This document shows positions 46,855 to 55,868 of a DNA stretch of 64,000 nt, piece after piece (the stretch's first letter is position 1; every line of letters starts with the position of its first letter). The translations under genes were made by a program, and so were the position numbers. Source of the DNA: Verrucomicrobiota bacterium (lineage in GTDB: Bacteria; Verrucomicrobiota; Verrucomicrobiia; Limisphaerales; PALSA-1396); the NCBI GenBank assembly GCA_016200005.1, contig JACQFP010000078.1:1-64000 (forward strand), written 5' to 3'. The notes under the pieces were generated by a model. The model saw only the letters and a list, made by a program, of their open reading frames with translations. It was not told the origin of the DNA and did no database searches.

Positions 46855-47034
46855 ATGAAGAAAGTTCGCAAAATGAAAATGACGTGGGAAAGCCTGCTGA
46901 AGATTGAGGAGAAGCATCCTTTTTCCGCAGGCAATCCGACGGGTTCGTTTGCTTTGCCTGCTTACAAACCGAAAAAGCAATTTCCGGTTCACAAGAAAGC
47001 GAATTCCCGCCGTCGTGAATTAGTTCCAGCGTAA
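46855..47034 (+). CDS. Small basic protein downstream of GNAT-like gene
   Basis: A 59-residue open frame from ATG 46855 to TAA 47032-47034, starting [19 protein letters not shown] and rich in Lys, Pro and Arg. A GAGAAAG sequence nine to fifteen bases upstream may serve as ribosome site. The frame stops just before the third carB fragment. Partner of the GNAT-like gene, possibly a two-gene cassette; function unknown. Confidence 0.55.
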   Translation: MKKVRKMKMTWESLLKIEEKHPFSAGNPTGSFALPAYKPKKQFPVHKKANSRRRELVPA

Positions 47035-47052
47035 CCGGCAGCAAGGTTTCCT

Positions 47053-47412
<360 letters not shown>

Positions 47413-47423
<11 letters not shown>

Positions 47424-47520
47424 CCAGTTCGCCATTGCGGCAGATGATGATGGTTTCTCTGTCCTTTTCCAGTTTGGCCAGCAGGCTGGAAAAGTTGGTT
47501 TTCGTCTCGTGAACATTCAC
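47413..47520 (-). pseudogene. Truncated Phd/YefM-type antitoxin
   Basis: The first 36 codons read MNVHETKTNFSSLLAKLEKD then [15 protein letters not shown], a typical Phd/YefM N-terminal DNA-binding domain. The rest of the frame is antisense carB, so the toxin-binding part and the toxin gene are missing. The junction coincides with the end of the third carB copy. Confidence 0.8.
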
Positions 47521-47707
47521 CGTTTACATTGCCACCACATTAGTCCAGTTAGTCCATCACGCCTGCGGTAGAGCTGGGTGTGTCAGACTCGCCGTCGGCC
47601 AAATCCGGTTTCGCAATGGCTTAAGGTTGACGCCCCGAACCTCCAGGGCGGGCCGCACAAATTTGGTTGCCGATTGCCATGCCCAACCGTTAAGTACCCA
47701 GCCCACG

Positions 47708-48640
47708 ATGAACATTCTCATTACCGGCGGCGCTGGTTACATTGGCTCGGTGTTGACTCCCACGTTGCTGTCGTTCGGTCACGAAGTCACCGTGCTGGAC
47801 AATTTTTGTTTCCGGCAGAACAGCCTGACTGATTGCTGTCAGTATTCGACCTTTCACGTGGCGCGCGGCGATTGCCGGGAGGAAGCGATCGTGAAGCCGC
47901 TGGTGGCGAAAGCCGATGTCATCATCCCGCTGGCGGCGCTGGTGGGCGCGCCGCTTTGCAATCAGGACAAGGTCGCCGCGCAAACCACGAATCAGGACGC
48001 AGTGGAGATGCTTTGCCGCCTGGCAGGGAAGACGCAGCGCTTCCTGATGCCCGTAACCAATAGCGGCTACGGCATCGGCGAGAAGGGCACGCATTGCACG
48101 GAAGACTCTCCGCTGCGGCCCATCTCGCTCTACGGCGTGACGAAGGTCAAAGCCGAGGAAGCCATTCTCCAACGCGAGAACAGCATCAGTTTCAGGCTGG
48201 CCACGGTGTTCGGCATGGCGCCACGGATGCGCTTGGATTTGTTGGTGAATGATTTTGTTTATCGCGCCGTCCACGATCGTGCGGTGGTGATTTTTGAAGG
48301 GCATTTCAAACGCAACTTCGTTCACATCCGGGATGTCGCCCGCGTGTTTGTGCATGGGCTGAACCATTTCGAGGCGATGCGCGGCAAGCCGTACAATGTC
48401 GGGCTGGATGATGCGAACCTCTCCAAGCTGGAACTCTGCGCGGTGATCCAAGAGCATCTGCCCAAGTTCGTTTATCTCGAAGCACCCATTGGGGAGGACC
48501 CGGACAAGCGGGATTACATCGTCTCCAACACGCGCATCGCCGCCACGGGTTTCAAGCCGGAGTGGAATCTGGATCGGGGCATTCAGGAGTTGATCAAGGG
48601 TTTCACCATTTTGCGCAACACGATTTATTCGAACGTCTGA
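47708..48640 (+). CDS. NAD-dependent sugar epimerase/dehydratase
   Basis: A 310-residue extended-SDR enzyme: NAD-binding MNILITGGAGYIGSVLTPTL, an aspartate after the second strand (VTVLDNFCF), active site TNSGYGIG and SLYGVTKVKAE (YxxxK), and the FKRNFVHIRDVARVFVHG segment. It acts on nucleotide sugars. The ATG at 47708 is used, as the frame upstream carries intergenic sequence. Followed 16 bp later by a heptose guanylyltransferase gene, so its substrate may be GDP-heptose or related. Confidence 0.88.
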   Translation: MNILITGGAGYIGSVLTPTLLSFGHEVTVLDNFCFRQNSLTDCCQYSTFHVARGDCREEAIVKPLVAKADVIIPLAALVGAPLCNQDKVAAQTTNQDAVEMLCRLAGKTQRFLMPVTNSGYGIGEKGTHCTEDSPLRPISLYGVTKVKAEEAILQRENSISFRLATVFGMAPRMRLDLLVNDFVYRAVHDRAVVIFEGHFKRNFVHIRDVARVFVHGLNHFEAMRGKPYNVGLDDANLSKLELCAVIQEHLPKFVYLEAPIGEDPDKRDYIVSNTRIAATGFKPEWNLDRGIQELIKGFTILRNTIYSNV

Positions 48641-48656
48641 ATCGCGTGGCGCTGCT

Positions 48657-49400
48657 GTGAAACTTTCTCCTGATCAAGTGACGGCCGTGATTCTCGCCGG
48701 CGGTTTCGGCACGCGCCTTCAGCATCTGTTGCCGAACCTCCCCAAGCCGATGGCGCCCGTTGCGGGAAAACCGTTTATCGAATGGGTCGTGCGTTACCTG
48801 GCGCGGCAAGGGGTTCGCCGCCTCGTGATTTCCACCGGCTACCTGGCTGAAATGGTGGCACGCCATTTTCGGCCGCAGCCGGTGAAAGGAGTGAAAGTGA
48901 GTTGTGTGGCAGAAGCGAAACCTCTGGGCACGGCGGGGGGATTCCTCAATGCGGTTCGGGTGTCCAAAGGAGAACCGGTGGCGTGGCTGGTGTTGAATGG
49001 GGACTCGCTGGCTTTGGCGCCGTTGCGCGACATGTTTCGAACCTTGAGTGGTTCGGGCGTCGAAGGCGTCGTTCTCGGTGTGCCGATGGCGGATGCCTCG
49101 CGTTATGGGACAATCACGCTCGACGCAGAAGGCGGGTTGCGCAGCTTCAACGAGAAGAAACCCGGCGCCGGTATCATCAACGCGGGAGTTTATTTGTTTC
49201 GTGCGTCGGCCATCGAAGTATTTCCGGCTCGTGCGCCATTGAGTTTCGAGGTGGACGTGTTCCCGGCATTGACGGCGCGCCAGGCGGGGTTGAAAGTGTG
49301 CGTGACGCAGGCGCCGTTCCTGGACATCGGCACGCCGGACTCGCTCGCCTTGGCGGATTCATTTATCCGGCAACATATCGATGAATTCGCGACCGATTGA
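48657..49400 (+). CDS. hddC: Nucleotidyltransferase, HddC-like (heptose-1-phosphate guanylyltransferase)
   Basis: A 247-residue NTP_transferase: VTAVILAGGFGTRLQHLLPN and LPKPMAPVAGKPFIEW at the N-terminus, then LVLNGDSL with the metal Asp, and IINAGVYLF. This fits the HddC family that makes GDP-D-glycero-alpha-D-manno-heptose. Start is GTG 48657, 16 bp after the epimerase. The downstream hddA-like kinase supports this reading. Confidence 0.8.
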   Translation: MKLSPDQVTAVILAGGFGTRLQHLLPNLPKPMAPVAGKPFIEWVVRYLARQGVRRLVISTGYLAEMVARHFRPQPVKGVKVSCVAEAKPLGTAGGFLNAVRVSKGEPVAWLVLNGDSLALAPLRDMFRTLSGSGVEGVVLGVPMADASRYGTITLDAEGGLRSFNEKKPGAGIINAGVYLFRASAIEVFPARAPLSFEVDVFPALTARQAGLKVCVTQAPFLDIGTPDSLALADSFIRQHIDEFATD

Positions 49401-49575
49401 AAATTGATCCGGACCTATCCAGCGTGAAGCCGACAACACAACACACCTGTTCGAAGCACAAAGCGGCCACCATGACTCGCAGCGGTGTTGGGATGGGCTT
49501 GAAGTTGTCTGAGCGTGGCGGCCTTCCAATGGCTGATTTTCTTCATGGGTTGACCGGCGTGATACCTTAAAGCCC

Positions 49576-50631
49576 ATGATCATCAGTCGAACACCATTCC
49601 GAATCTCGTTCTTTGGCGGCGGGACGGATTACCCGGCCTGGTATCGCCAGCACGGCGGCGCGGTGCTGGCGGCGACGATCAACAAATACTGCTATCTGAC
49701 CTGCCGTTACCTGCCGCCGTTCTTCGAGCACCGCATCCGCGTTGTCTATTCCAAAATCGAGATGTGCCAGAAGCCGGAGGAAATTGCGCATCCCGCCGTG
49801 CGCGCCATCCTGGGATATCTGAAGCTGGAGCGCGGCGTGGAGATTCACCACGATGGCGACCTGCCAGGGCGCAGTGGCATGGGTTCGAGTTCCGCGTTCA
49901 CCGTGGGGCTTTTGCACGCGCTGCGCGGGTTGCAGGGTCAAATCACCGGCAAATATCAACTCGCCAGCGAGAGCATCCACATCGAACAGGACCTCCTGCG
50001 GGAAACCGTGGGGTCGCAGGACCAGGTCTGCGCGGCGTTTGGCGGAGTCAATCAAATCAGATTCCTGCCCAGCGGCGAGGTGTCCGTTCAACCGCTGACG
50101 CTGTTGCCCGGTCGTTTGCGCGAGTTGAGTTCCCACCTGATGTTGTTCTACACCGGCATCCAGCGAACGGCCTCCAACATCGCGGCGAGTTACGTCACCA
50201 GCATGGACTCCAAGAGCGCGCTGTTGACACGCATGAAGGATCTGGTGGAACAAAGCAGTGAGATTTTGAGCAGCAAAGCGGACTTGACGAAATTCGGCGA
50301 ACTGCTGCACGAAACCTGGGTCGCCAAACGCAGTCTGGGCGACAAGATTTCAAACTCCGAGGTGGACGGACTTTACGAAACGGCGCGGGCCGCGGGCGCA
50401 CTCGGCGGCAAACTGCTGGGCGCCGGCGGCGGCGGATTTATTCTCCTGTTCGTGCCACCGCAAAAGCAGGAGGCCGTGCGTAAGCACCTCAACAAACTGA
50501 TCCATGTCCCGTTTGAGTTCGAGTTTTCGGGCAGTCAGATCATCTTTTTCGATCCGCAGGAAGATTATTCCGAACAGGAACGCGTCCGCGCAGCCCAGCA
50601 AATACAAGCCTTTCGCGACCTGCCTGAGTGA
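49576..50631 (+). CDS. hddA: GHMP kinase, HddA-like (heptose-7-phosphate kinase)
   Basis: A 351-residue GHMP kinase: MIISRTPFRISFFGGGTDYP at the start, the ATP-binding PGRSGMGSSSAF at about 96-107, GSQDQVCAAFGGVNQI and the C-terminal KLLGAGGGGFILLF. This is the pattern of HddA, which phosphorylates D-glycero-D-manno-heptose 7-phosphate at C1. The isomerase GmhA and phosphatase GmhB are not seen within the window. Confidence 0.85.
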   Translation: MIISRTPFRISFFGGGTDYPAWYRQHGGAVLAATINKYCYLTCRYLPPFFEHRIRVVYSKIEMCQKPEEIAHPAVRAILGYLKLERGVEIHHDGDLPGRSGMGSSSAFTVGLLHALRGLQGQITGKYQLASESIHIEQDLLRETVGSQDQVCAAFGGVNQIRFLPSGEVSVQPLTLLPGRLRELSSHLMLFYTGIQRTASNIAASYVTSMDSKSALLTRMKDLVEQSSEILSSKADLTKFGELLHETWVAKRSLGDKISNSEVDGLYETARAAGALGGKLLGAGGGGFILLFVPPQKQEAVRKHLNKLIHVPFEFEFSGSQIIFFDPQEDYSEQERVRAAQQIQAFRDLPE

Positions 50632-50724
50632 AGCCAATCTCAGAGTTGCCTCTATCCCAGCGAAATGAAAAGTTGACACTCATTCGCGGTTCTGGTCTTA
50701 TCGCGCTCCCTTTCGAGGGAAATT

Positions 50725-51036
50725 ATGTACGCTGTATTGGAAACCGGAAGCAAACAGTATCGTGTCGCCGCGGGCGATACGCTGAAAATCGAACGCCTGG
50801 ACACCGCCGCCGGGCAGCCGTTTACATTTGACCGCGTATTGCTGGTCAACAACGACGGCCAAGTCACGGTCGGTTCGCCCACCGTGCCGCAGGCCACCGT
50901 GGTCGTCGATGTCGTCGAGCATATTCGCGGCGATAAGAAACTGACATTCAAAATGAAACGCCGGAAAGGCTATCACAAAACCATCGGCCACCGGCAGGAA
51001 CTGACGGTGGTCAAAGTCAAAGAGATCAAAGCTTAA
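50725..51036 (+). CDS. rplU: 50S ribosomal protein L21
   Basis: A 103-residue ribosomal protein starting MYAVLETGSKQYRVAAGDTL, with VNNDGQVTVGSP and the basic KMKRRKGYHKTIGHRQELT, typical of bL21. The Shine-Dalgarno is GAGGGA eight bases upstream. It is 3 bp upstream of rpmA, the usual arrangement followed by obgE. Confidence 0.97.
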   Translation: MYAVLETGSKQYRVAAGDTLKIERLDTAAGQPFTFDRVLLVNNDGQVTVGSPTVPQATVVVDVVEHIRGDKKLTFKMKRRKGYHKTIGHRQELTVVKVKEIKA

Positions 51037-51039
51037 TTT

Positions 51040-51300
51040 ATGGCACATAAGAAAGGTCAAGGCAGTGTCCGCAACGGGCGCGACAGCGTCAGCAAACGGC
51101 TCGGCGTGAAGGAATTTGGCGGTCAAGTTGTCACTGCCGGCAGCATCCTCGTCCGCCAGCGCGGCACCAAGTTCGTCGCCGGCAGGAATGTCGGCACCGG
51201 ACGCGACTGGACGTTGTTCGCTCTCGTCGATGGCAAGGTGCTGTTCGACAAAGGCAGCAAGCGCATCAACGTGATTCCGGCGGAAGCAGTTAACAACTAA
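51040..51300 (+). CDS. rpmA: 50S ribosomal protein L27
   Basis: An 86-residue bL27 starting [20 protein letters not shown], then [20 protein letters not shown] and [18 protein letters not shown]; the N-terminal extension reaches the peptidyl-transferase centre. It follows rplU by 3 bp and is followed by a strong terminator. Confidence 0.97.
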   Translation: MAHKKGQGSVRNGRDSVSKRLGVKEFGGQVVTAGSILVRQRGTKFVAGRNVGTGRDWTLFALVDGKVLFDKGSKRINVIPAEAVNN

Positions 51301-51321
51301 GCCAGCCTTGAAATATTTCAC

Positions 51322-51348
51322 GGCGAGGTCATCGGCCTCGCCTTTTTT
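51322..51348 (+). terminator. Rho-independent terminator after rplU-rpmA
   Basis: Stem ggcgagg (51322-51328) with cctcgcc (51336-51342), a seven-base loop and a run of six T residues. Confidence 0.92.
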
Positions 51349-51349
51349 G

Positions 51350-51417
51350 TTGGAGTTCAAGCTTTAGCTTGCCGCGCTTCCCGCCATCATTGAGACAATC
51401 TAAAGATTGAACTCCAA
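51350..51417. repeat. GGAGTTCA palindromic repeat
   Basis: Outer arms ttggagttcaa and ttgaactccaa; inner stems agctttagctt and aatctaaagatt are weaker. Same family as 17988-18038 and 56983-57043. It lies between the rpmA terminator and obgE, ending ten bases before the obgE start. Confidence 0.85.
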
Positions 51418-51426
51418 CAAACGATC

Positions 51427-52743
51427 ATGTTCATCGACGAAATCAAAATCTTCGCCCGCGCCGGGCACGGCGGCAAGGGCTGCGTGGCGTTCCGTCGCGA
51501 GAAGTATCGTCCCAAGGGTGGCCCGGACGGCGGGAACGGCGGCGCCGGCGGGAGTGTGATTCTCCAGGCCGACCACGACTTGAATAATCTCATCGCGCAA
51601 TATTATTTGCCGCGCTTGATTGCCAAACCGGGTGAAGCAGGCCTGGGCAAAGGCATGGACGGCCACGCCGGCAAAGACCTCGTCGTAAAAGTTCCGTGCG
51701 GCACTCTGGTTTGGCGACTGGTGGCAGAAAGTGAACCAGACCACGGCAATCCCCTCACCTGGCCTGAAGACCACCCTCTCCCCGTCGGACGAGGAGGGGG
51801 TCGGCGTGAGAATTCCCCGAAAGATTCGCGCATTGAACCCCAGAACCGCCAGGACAAATTTATGTTGCATATGCAACATGAAACTGTCCGAGCGGTTCAT
51901 GGTGAGGGGCCGCGCTCTGTCATGGCCACGAGCGCAAGCAAGCGTCCGTTGCTGCGCAGCACCAGTGCCGGCAGTGCGATGGAAATTGATTTGAGCAAGG
52001 AACGAACTGCCGGGCCGTCCACAGCGGGCGCGTCGAAGGGCGAACTGGTCGCGGACCTCACCGAACACGGACGTCAGTTTGTGCTGTGCAAAGGCGGACG
52101 CGGCGGCTTGGGCAATCGCAACTTCGCCACGGCCGCGCGCCAGACCCCCCGCTTTGCCCAACCGGGTGAACCGGGCGAGGAGGGCGAGTTCTTGTTGGAA
52201 CTGCGCATCATGGCCGAGGTCGGCCTTGTTGGTTTTCCTAACGCCGGTAAATCGACCTTGCTGACCGCCATTTCGCACGCATGCCCCAAGGTCGCGCCAT
52301 ATCCGTTCACCACGCTGCATCCGCAAATCGGCATCGTCGAGTATCCCGATTTTCATCGGCTCACCGTTTGCGACGTGCCCGGCCTCATTGAAGGCGCGCA
52401 TAACAATGTCGGCCTTGGCCACGCTTTTTTGCGCCACATCGAGCGCTGTAAGATTCTGGTGTTGCTGCTCGACATGGCCGGTGTCGATGGCCGCCTGCCG
52501 TGGGACGATTACCAGCAACTCCTCAGCGAACTGGAACTTTACGATCCCGCGTTGCTGGAAAAGCCGCGCCTTGTCGTCGCCAACAAAATGGACGAAACCG
52601 TGGCCGAGGAAAACTTGAGGAAGTTCAAACGCAAGGTTCGCAAGACGCCCGTGCTGCCCATCGCCGCTGCGTTTGATCAAGGCATCGAGAAATTCAAAAA
52701 GACCATTCGCGAGCGCGTCGCGCAGGCCGGGATTGGTGATTGA
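51427..52743 (+). CDS. obgE: GTPase ObgE/CgtA with ~100-residue insertion
   Basis: Essential ribosome-assembly GTPase. The N-terminal Obg fold starts FIDEIKIFARAGHGGKGCVAF with Gly-rich VGxGG-type strands; the G domain has VGLVGFPNAGKSTLL (G1, about 265-279), DVPGLIEGAH (G3) and NKMDE (G4). At about residues 98-200 there is an insertion of roughly 100 low-complexity residues between LVWRL and GELVADLTEHG, at a loop where homologues have only a few residues. Without it the protein would be about 338 residues, and there is no OCT extension. The insertion contains repeat DNA; expression of a functional protein is assumed from the open frame. Confidence 0.93.
   Translation: MFIDEIKIFARAGHGGKGCVAFRREKYRPKGGPDGGNGGAGGSVILQADHDLNNLIAQYYLPRLIAKPGEAGLGKGMDGHAGKDLVVKVPCGTLVWRLVAESEPDHGNPLTWPEDHPLPVGRGGGRRENSPKDSRIEPQNRQDKFMLHMQHETVRAVHGEGPRSVMATSASKRPLLRSTSAGSAMEIDLSKERTAGPSTAGASKGELVADLTEHGRQFVLCKGGRGGLGNRNFATAARQTPRFAQPGEPGEEGEFLLELRIMAEVGLVGFPNAGKSTLLTAISHACPKVAPYPFTTLHPQIGIVEYPDFHRLTVCDVPGLIEGAHNNVGLGHAFLRHIERCKILVLLLDMAGVDGRLPWDDYQQLLSELELYDPALLEKPRLVVANKMDETVAEENLRKFKRKVRKTPVLPIAAAFDQGIEKFKKTIRERVAQAGIGD
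51720..52030. repeat. Repeat-derived insertion inside obgE
   Basis: Starts with the cctcacc-family hairpin (51751-51810) and continues through a perfect 18-bp palindrome atgttgcatatgcaacat at 51862-51879 and a GC-rich tract. It keeps the frame open in obgE. Limits are approximate, set by resumption of Obg homology. Confidence 0.75.
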
Positions 52744-52836
52744 GAGATTGACGCGGTTGATGAGAGGATTGCGTTCTTGTCGCTGACGTGGCAGCATGAG
52801 TCTTCAAATAGGAGTTGCACAAACAAAACCGATGCC

Positions 52837-55017
52837 ATGAATTGCTATTCAAATAAGGATTGTGTGCGCCCGGCCATCCACAAAACGCTGTTGCTTTTGC
52901 TGCTCGTCATCGGGCTTTGGCCGTTGACCGGCTGGAGTCAGGGCGACATTCCGGGCGTGCCGTGGGAAGGCGAATCGGGTGTTACTGAAACCATCGAAGC
53001 AATCATGGCGCGCGACGATCCGTTGGGGATCGAGCCGGACCGGATGTTGCCCCGGTCGGTTTCTGACCGCAATAATCTGCCTCAGAACCCGGACTCCCCT
53101 TACGCCGCGCATTTTCCGATTTCCGGGCCGTCGAGTGGAAATCCGGCCGCTGGAACAGATACCAACAATGTCACCACCAGTTTCCTGGGCACCGACCTGA
53201 CGGAATCCAATTTCTTCCCACCCGATAGCATGGGCGACGTCAGTCCCACCCAGATTTTGCTTTGTGTAAATGGACGGATCAAAGTGTTTGATAAGAACGG
53301 CAACCTCGGGCCGTTGAACACCACCACGGACAATTTCTTTCAGTCGGTCCGCAACAACTCTGGCACCAGCGATCCGCGCGTCCGTTACGACCGGCTGACC
53401 GGCCGCTGGTGGGTGGTCATGATCAACGTCGCCACCGTCAATCGCGTCCTCATCGCGGTCAGTTCTGGCCCGACGATTACCGGCAGTTCCGGTTTTACCT
53501 TTTTCCAGTTCGAGCACGACATGGTCGGGACAGTGCCGAATGATGACTTGGGGGACTTTGCCGATTACCCGACGTTGGGCGTGGACCGCCACGCTCTTTA
53601 TGTGGGTGTGAATGTCTTCACCGCCATCGGGGTGGGCCGGCTGGGATCCACCGCTTTCGTGATTAATAAATCCAATCTGTTGACCGGAACGCTCACCGTC
53701 ACGGCCTTCAGGCGAATAAGTTCCGTCAGCAGTTCCGGCGGCCCGACCACTCCGCAAGGTGTGGACAATGATGATCCGGCCTCGACCGAGGGATATTTTA
53801 TCGGTGTGGCGCAATCCGTTTTCGGGCAGTTGGTCGTGCGTCGCGTCACCAATCCGGGCGGAACACCGGCCATTTCGGGCAACTTGAATCTCACGGTGCC
53901 GGCGACTGCGTCTCCGCTCGGCGGGGTTCCCGCGCAAGGCAGTTCGCCTGCGTTGGATGATCTCGACGATCGATTATTTGCGGCGCGAATGCACAAAGGC
54001 AGCCTGTGGACCGCGCACAATATCCAGGTGAACACCAGCGGCGTGGCCAGTTCGAGTGGCGGCCGTGACGGCGCTCGCTGGTACGAGATCACCAATTTGA
54101 CCGCCACGCCGATGTTGCGGCAATCCGGTACGCTGTTCGATCCCGCCAGTTCGACTCTGCGCAGTTTCTGGATTCCCACCTGCGCGATGTCCGGTCAGGG
54201 CCATGCGCTGCTCGGATGCAGTGTGGCGGGCGCAAACGAGTTTGCCGAAATTGCGCTGGCCGAACGGCTGGCGGACGATGCTTTGGGCACCCTTCGTGCG
54301 CCCATCGTTGCGAAAGCCAGTTCCACTTCGTACAACCCGGGAGACATTTCCAATCCCTATCGCTGGGGCGATTATTCCATCGTCACGGTTGATCCCAGCG
54401 ACGACATGACGTTCTGGACCGTTCAGGAATATTGTAGCGCGCAAAATGTCTGGGGCATTCGCGTGATCAAGTATCAAGCGCCGCCGCCGGCCACACCCAG
54501 CAGTTGCGACCCGGCCTCGGTGCTGCCGGGCGACACCGGTGTGAATGTAACCGTCTCCGGCGTTTCGACCGATGGCTCCGGTTTTTTTGATCCCGGCCCG
54601 GGCTTTCCCAATCATCTCTCGGTCACCGTCACGGGTGGCGGAGTGACTGTCAACCAGGCGGTGTTTACGGACCCAACCCACGTGACGCTGAATTTGACCA
54701 TCGCCACGAACGCCGCGTCCGGCGCCCGGACCGTGACCGTGATCAACCCGGACGCGCAATCGGCAACCAGCGCCACCGGCATCCTCACCATTGGCGGAAC
54801 GAACTCCGTAAATCTGAACATTTCGTTTTCGAACCCGAACGTGGTTCTCACCTGGCCCATTTCAGCCACGGGTTTCAAGCTTCAAACCATTGACGCGCTG
54901 ATGCCGCCCGCCTCCTGGACAGATGTTACCAACGCACCTGTGCCGGTGAACGGCCAGAATGCGGTGACCATCGGCCCGGCTGTCGGCATCCGCTTTTTCC
55001 GGCTCACCAAACCGTGA
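52837..55017 (+). CDS. Large secreted protein with Ig-like C-terminal domain
   Basis: A 726-residue exported protein: signal peptide KTLLLLLLVIGLWPLTGWSQ, a long central domain of unknown family (about 95-560, with LGTDLTESNFFPPDSMGDVS near the start and SNPYRWGDYSIVTVDPSD near the end), an IPT/TIG-like Ig module (SVLPGDTGVNVTVSGVSTDG) at about 580-660 and a C-terminal VLTWPISATGFKLQT...RFFRLTKP ending that occurs in many Verrucomicrobiota secreted proteins. The ATG at 52837 is chosen close to the signal. No operon partner. Confidence 0.75.
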   Translation: MNCYSNKDCVRPAIHKTLLLLLLVIGLWPLTGWSQGDIPGVPWEGESGVTETIEAIMARDDPLGIEPDRMLPRSVSDRNNLPQNPDSPYAAHFPISGPSSGNPAAGTDTNNVTTSFLGTDLTESNFFPPDSMGDVSPTQILLCVNGRIKVFDKNGNLGPLNTTTDNFFQSVRNNSGTSDPRVRYDRLTGRWWVVMINVATVNRVLIAVSSGPTITGSSGFTFFQFEHDMVGTVPNDDLGDFADYPTLGVDRHALYVGVNVFTAIGVGRLGSTAFVINKSNLLTGTLTVTAFRRISSVSSSGGPTTPQGVDNDDPASTEGYFIGVAQSVFGQLVVRRVTNPGGTPAISGNLNLTVPATASPLGGVPAQGSSPALDDLDDRLFAARMHKGSLWTAHNIQVNTSGVASSSGGRDGARWYEITNLTATPMLRQSGTLFDPASSTLRSFWIPTCAMSGQGHALLGCSVAGANEFAEIALAERLADDALGTLRAPIVAKASSTSYNPGDISNPYRWGDYSIVTVDPSDDMTFWTVQEYCSAQNVWGIRVIKYQAPPPATPSSCDPASVLPGDTGVNVTVSGVSTDGSGFFDPGPGFPNHLSVTVTGGGVTVNQAVFTDPTHVTLNLTIATNAASGARTVTVINPDAQSATSATGILTIGGTNSVNLNISFSNPNVVLTWPISATGFKLQTIDALMPPASWTDVTNAPVPVNGQNAVTIGPAVGIRFFRLTKP

Positions 55018-55172
55018 TCCGTCATGGTGGAAGACCGTGCTGCCAATCTCCGACGCGTTCGATCAAGGGTTTGAACAATTAAGAAAGATGTTTCGCGATG
55101 TTGTGCAGGGGACTCAAGGAAACCAATTTTGCTTTTCCACGCCTGTTGACCCGGCAAAATGAAACGGCCCGC

Positions 55173-55203
55173 TTGACAGATCTGTAGAGTAAGACATTCT
55201 TAC
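55173..55203 (+). promoter_or_regulatory. Predicted vapBC promoter with operator
   Basis: TTGACA at 55173-55178, spaced 17 bp from a weak -10 (ATTCTT, 55196-55201). A perfect inverted repeat gtaaga-cat-tcttac (55189-55203) overlaps the -10 and ends three bases before the GTG start, suited to autoregulation by the AbrB-fold antitoxin. Transcript would be nearly leaderless. Confidence 0.5.
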
Positions 55204-55206
55204 TTC

Positions 55207-55434
55207 GTGACGACAACGATCTCCAGCAAGGGCCAAGTTGTGATTCCGCGACCCGTGCGTGAACGGCACAGGATTCGGCCCGGCGACGACTTCCTGCTCT
55301 TCGAGCTTTCCAACGGCGACATCCTGCTCCGACACGTCCGCGCGCCGAAAAGGTCGCTGGCCTGGCATTTGCGGCGATTACACGGACTGTCCTTGGAACG
55401 GAGTCCCGAACGCGTGCGGGAGGTGGCTTGGTGA
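55207..55434 (+). CDS. vapB: AbrB/MazE-like antitoxin (VapB-type)
   Basis: A 75-residue protein starting TTTISSKGQVVIPRPVRERH, the classic swapped-hairpin AbrB fold that binds DNA, with a basic C-terminal tail for toxin neutralisation. Start is GTG 55207; no Shine-Dalgarno is visible. It overlaps the PIN toxin gene by GTGA, indicating translational coupling, and sits behind an operator-like palindrome. Confidence 0.92.
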   Translation: MTTTISSKGQVVIPRPVRERHRIRPGDDFLLFELSNGDILLRHVRAPKRSLAWHLRRLHGLSLERSPERVREVAW

Positions 55435-55850
55435 AATGGCTTTTGGATACCAATGCGCTTTCCGAACTCACCAAACCGTCGCCCTTCGCTGGTCTGTTCG
55501 ATTGGCTCGAGGTGAACGAACCGGAAACCGCACTCAGCGCGATCAGTGTCGGTGAAATGGTCGCTGGGCTGGAAAGATTGCCGGAAGGCAAACGGCGTCG
55601 TTCGCTTGAACGCGCTTTGAAATTTTTGCGTGAGGATTACGCGGGTAAGATTCTGGATTTCACCGAGGGGGTTGCGGTTGAATGGGGACGCCTCGTGGCT
55701 GAGGCCCGAAAGCGTGGACGCAATTTATCAGTCCTCGACAGCCAGATTGAGGCGACGGCCATCCATTTCGGTTTGACCGTTGTCACGCGCAATCAGGTCG
55801 ATTTCTTTCATCCCGTTTTCAATCCGTGGGACGATTCTACTTCCCGTTGA
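55431..55850 (+). CDS. vapC: PIN-domain ribonuclease toxin (VapC-type)
   Basis: A 139-residue PIN-fold RNase: WLLDTNALSEL with the first catalytic Asp, ISVGEMVAGLERLP with Glu, and LSVLDSQIEATAIHFGLTVV containing the second acidic patch and VTRNQVDF the third. GTG at 55431 overlaps the antitoxin stop; a TTG one codon earlier is also possible. Paired with the antitoxin as a type II toxin-antitoxin module. Confidence 0.93.
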   Translation: MKWLLDTNALSELTKPSPFAGLFDWLEVNEPETALSAISVGEMVAGLERLPEGKRRRSLERALKFLREDYAGKILDFTEGVAVEWGRLVAEARKRGRNLSVLDSQIEATAIHFGLTVVTRNQVDFFHPVFNPWDDSTSR

Positions 55851-55868
55851 ATTCCTTTCAAAATCATT

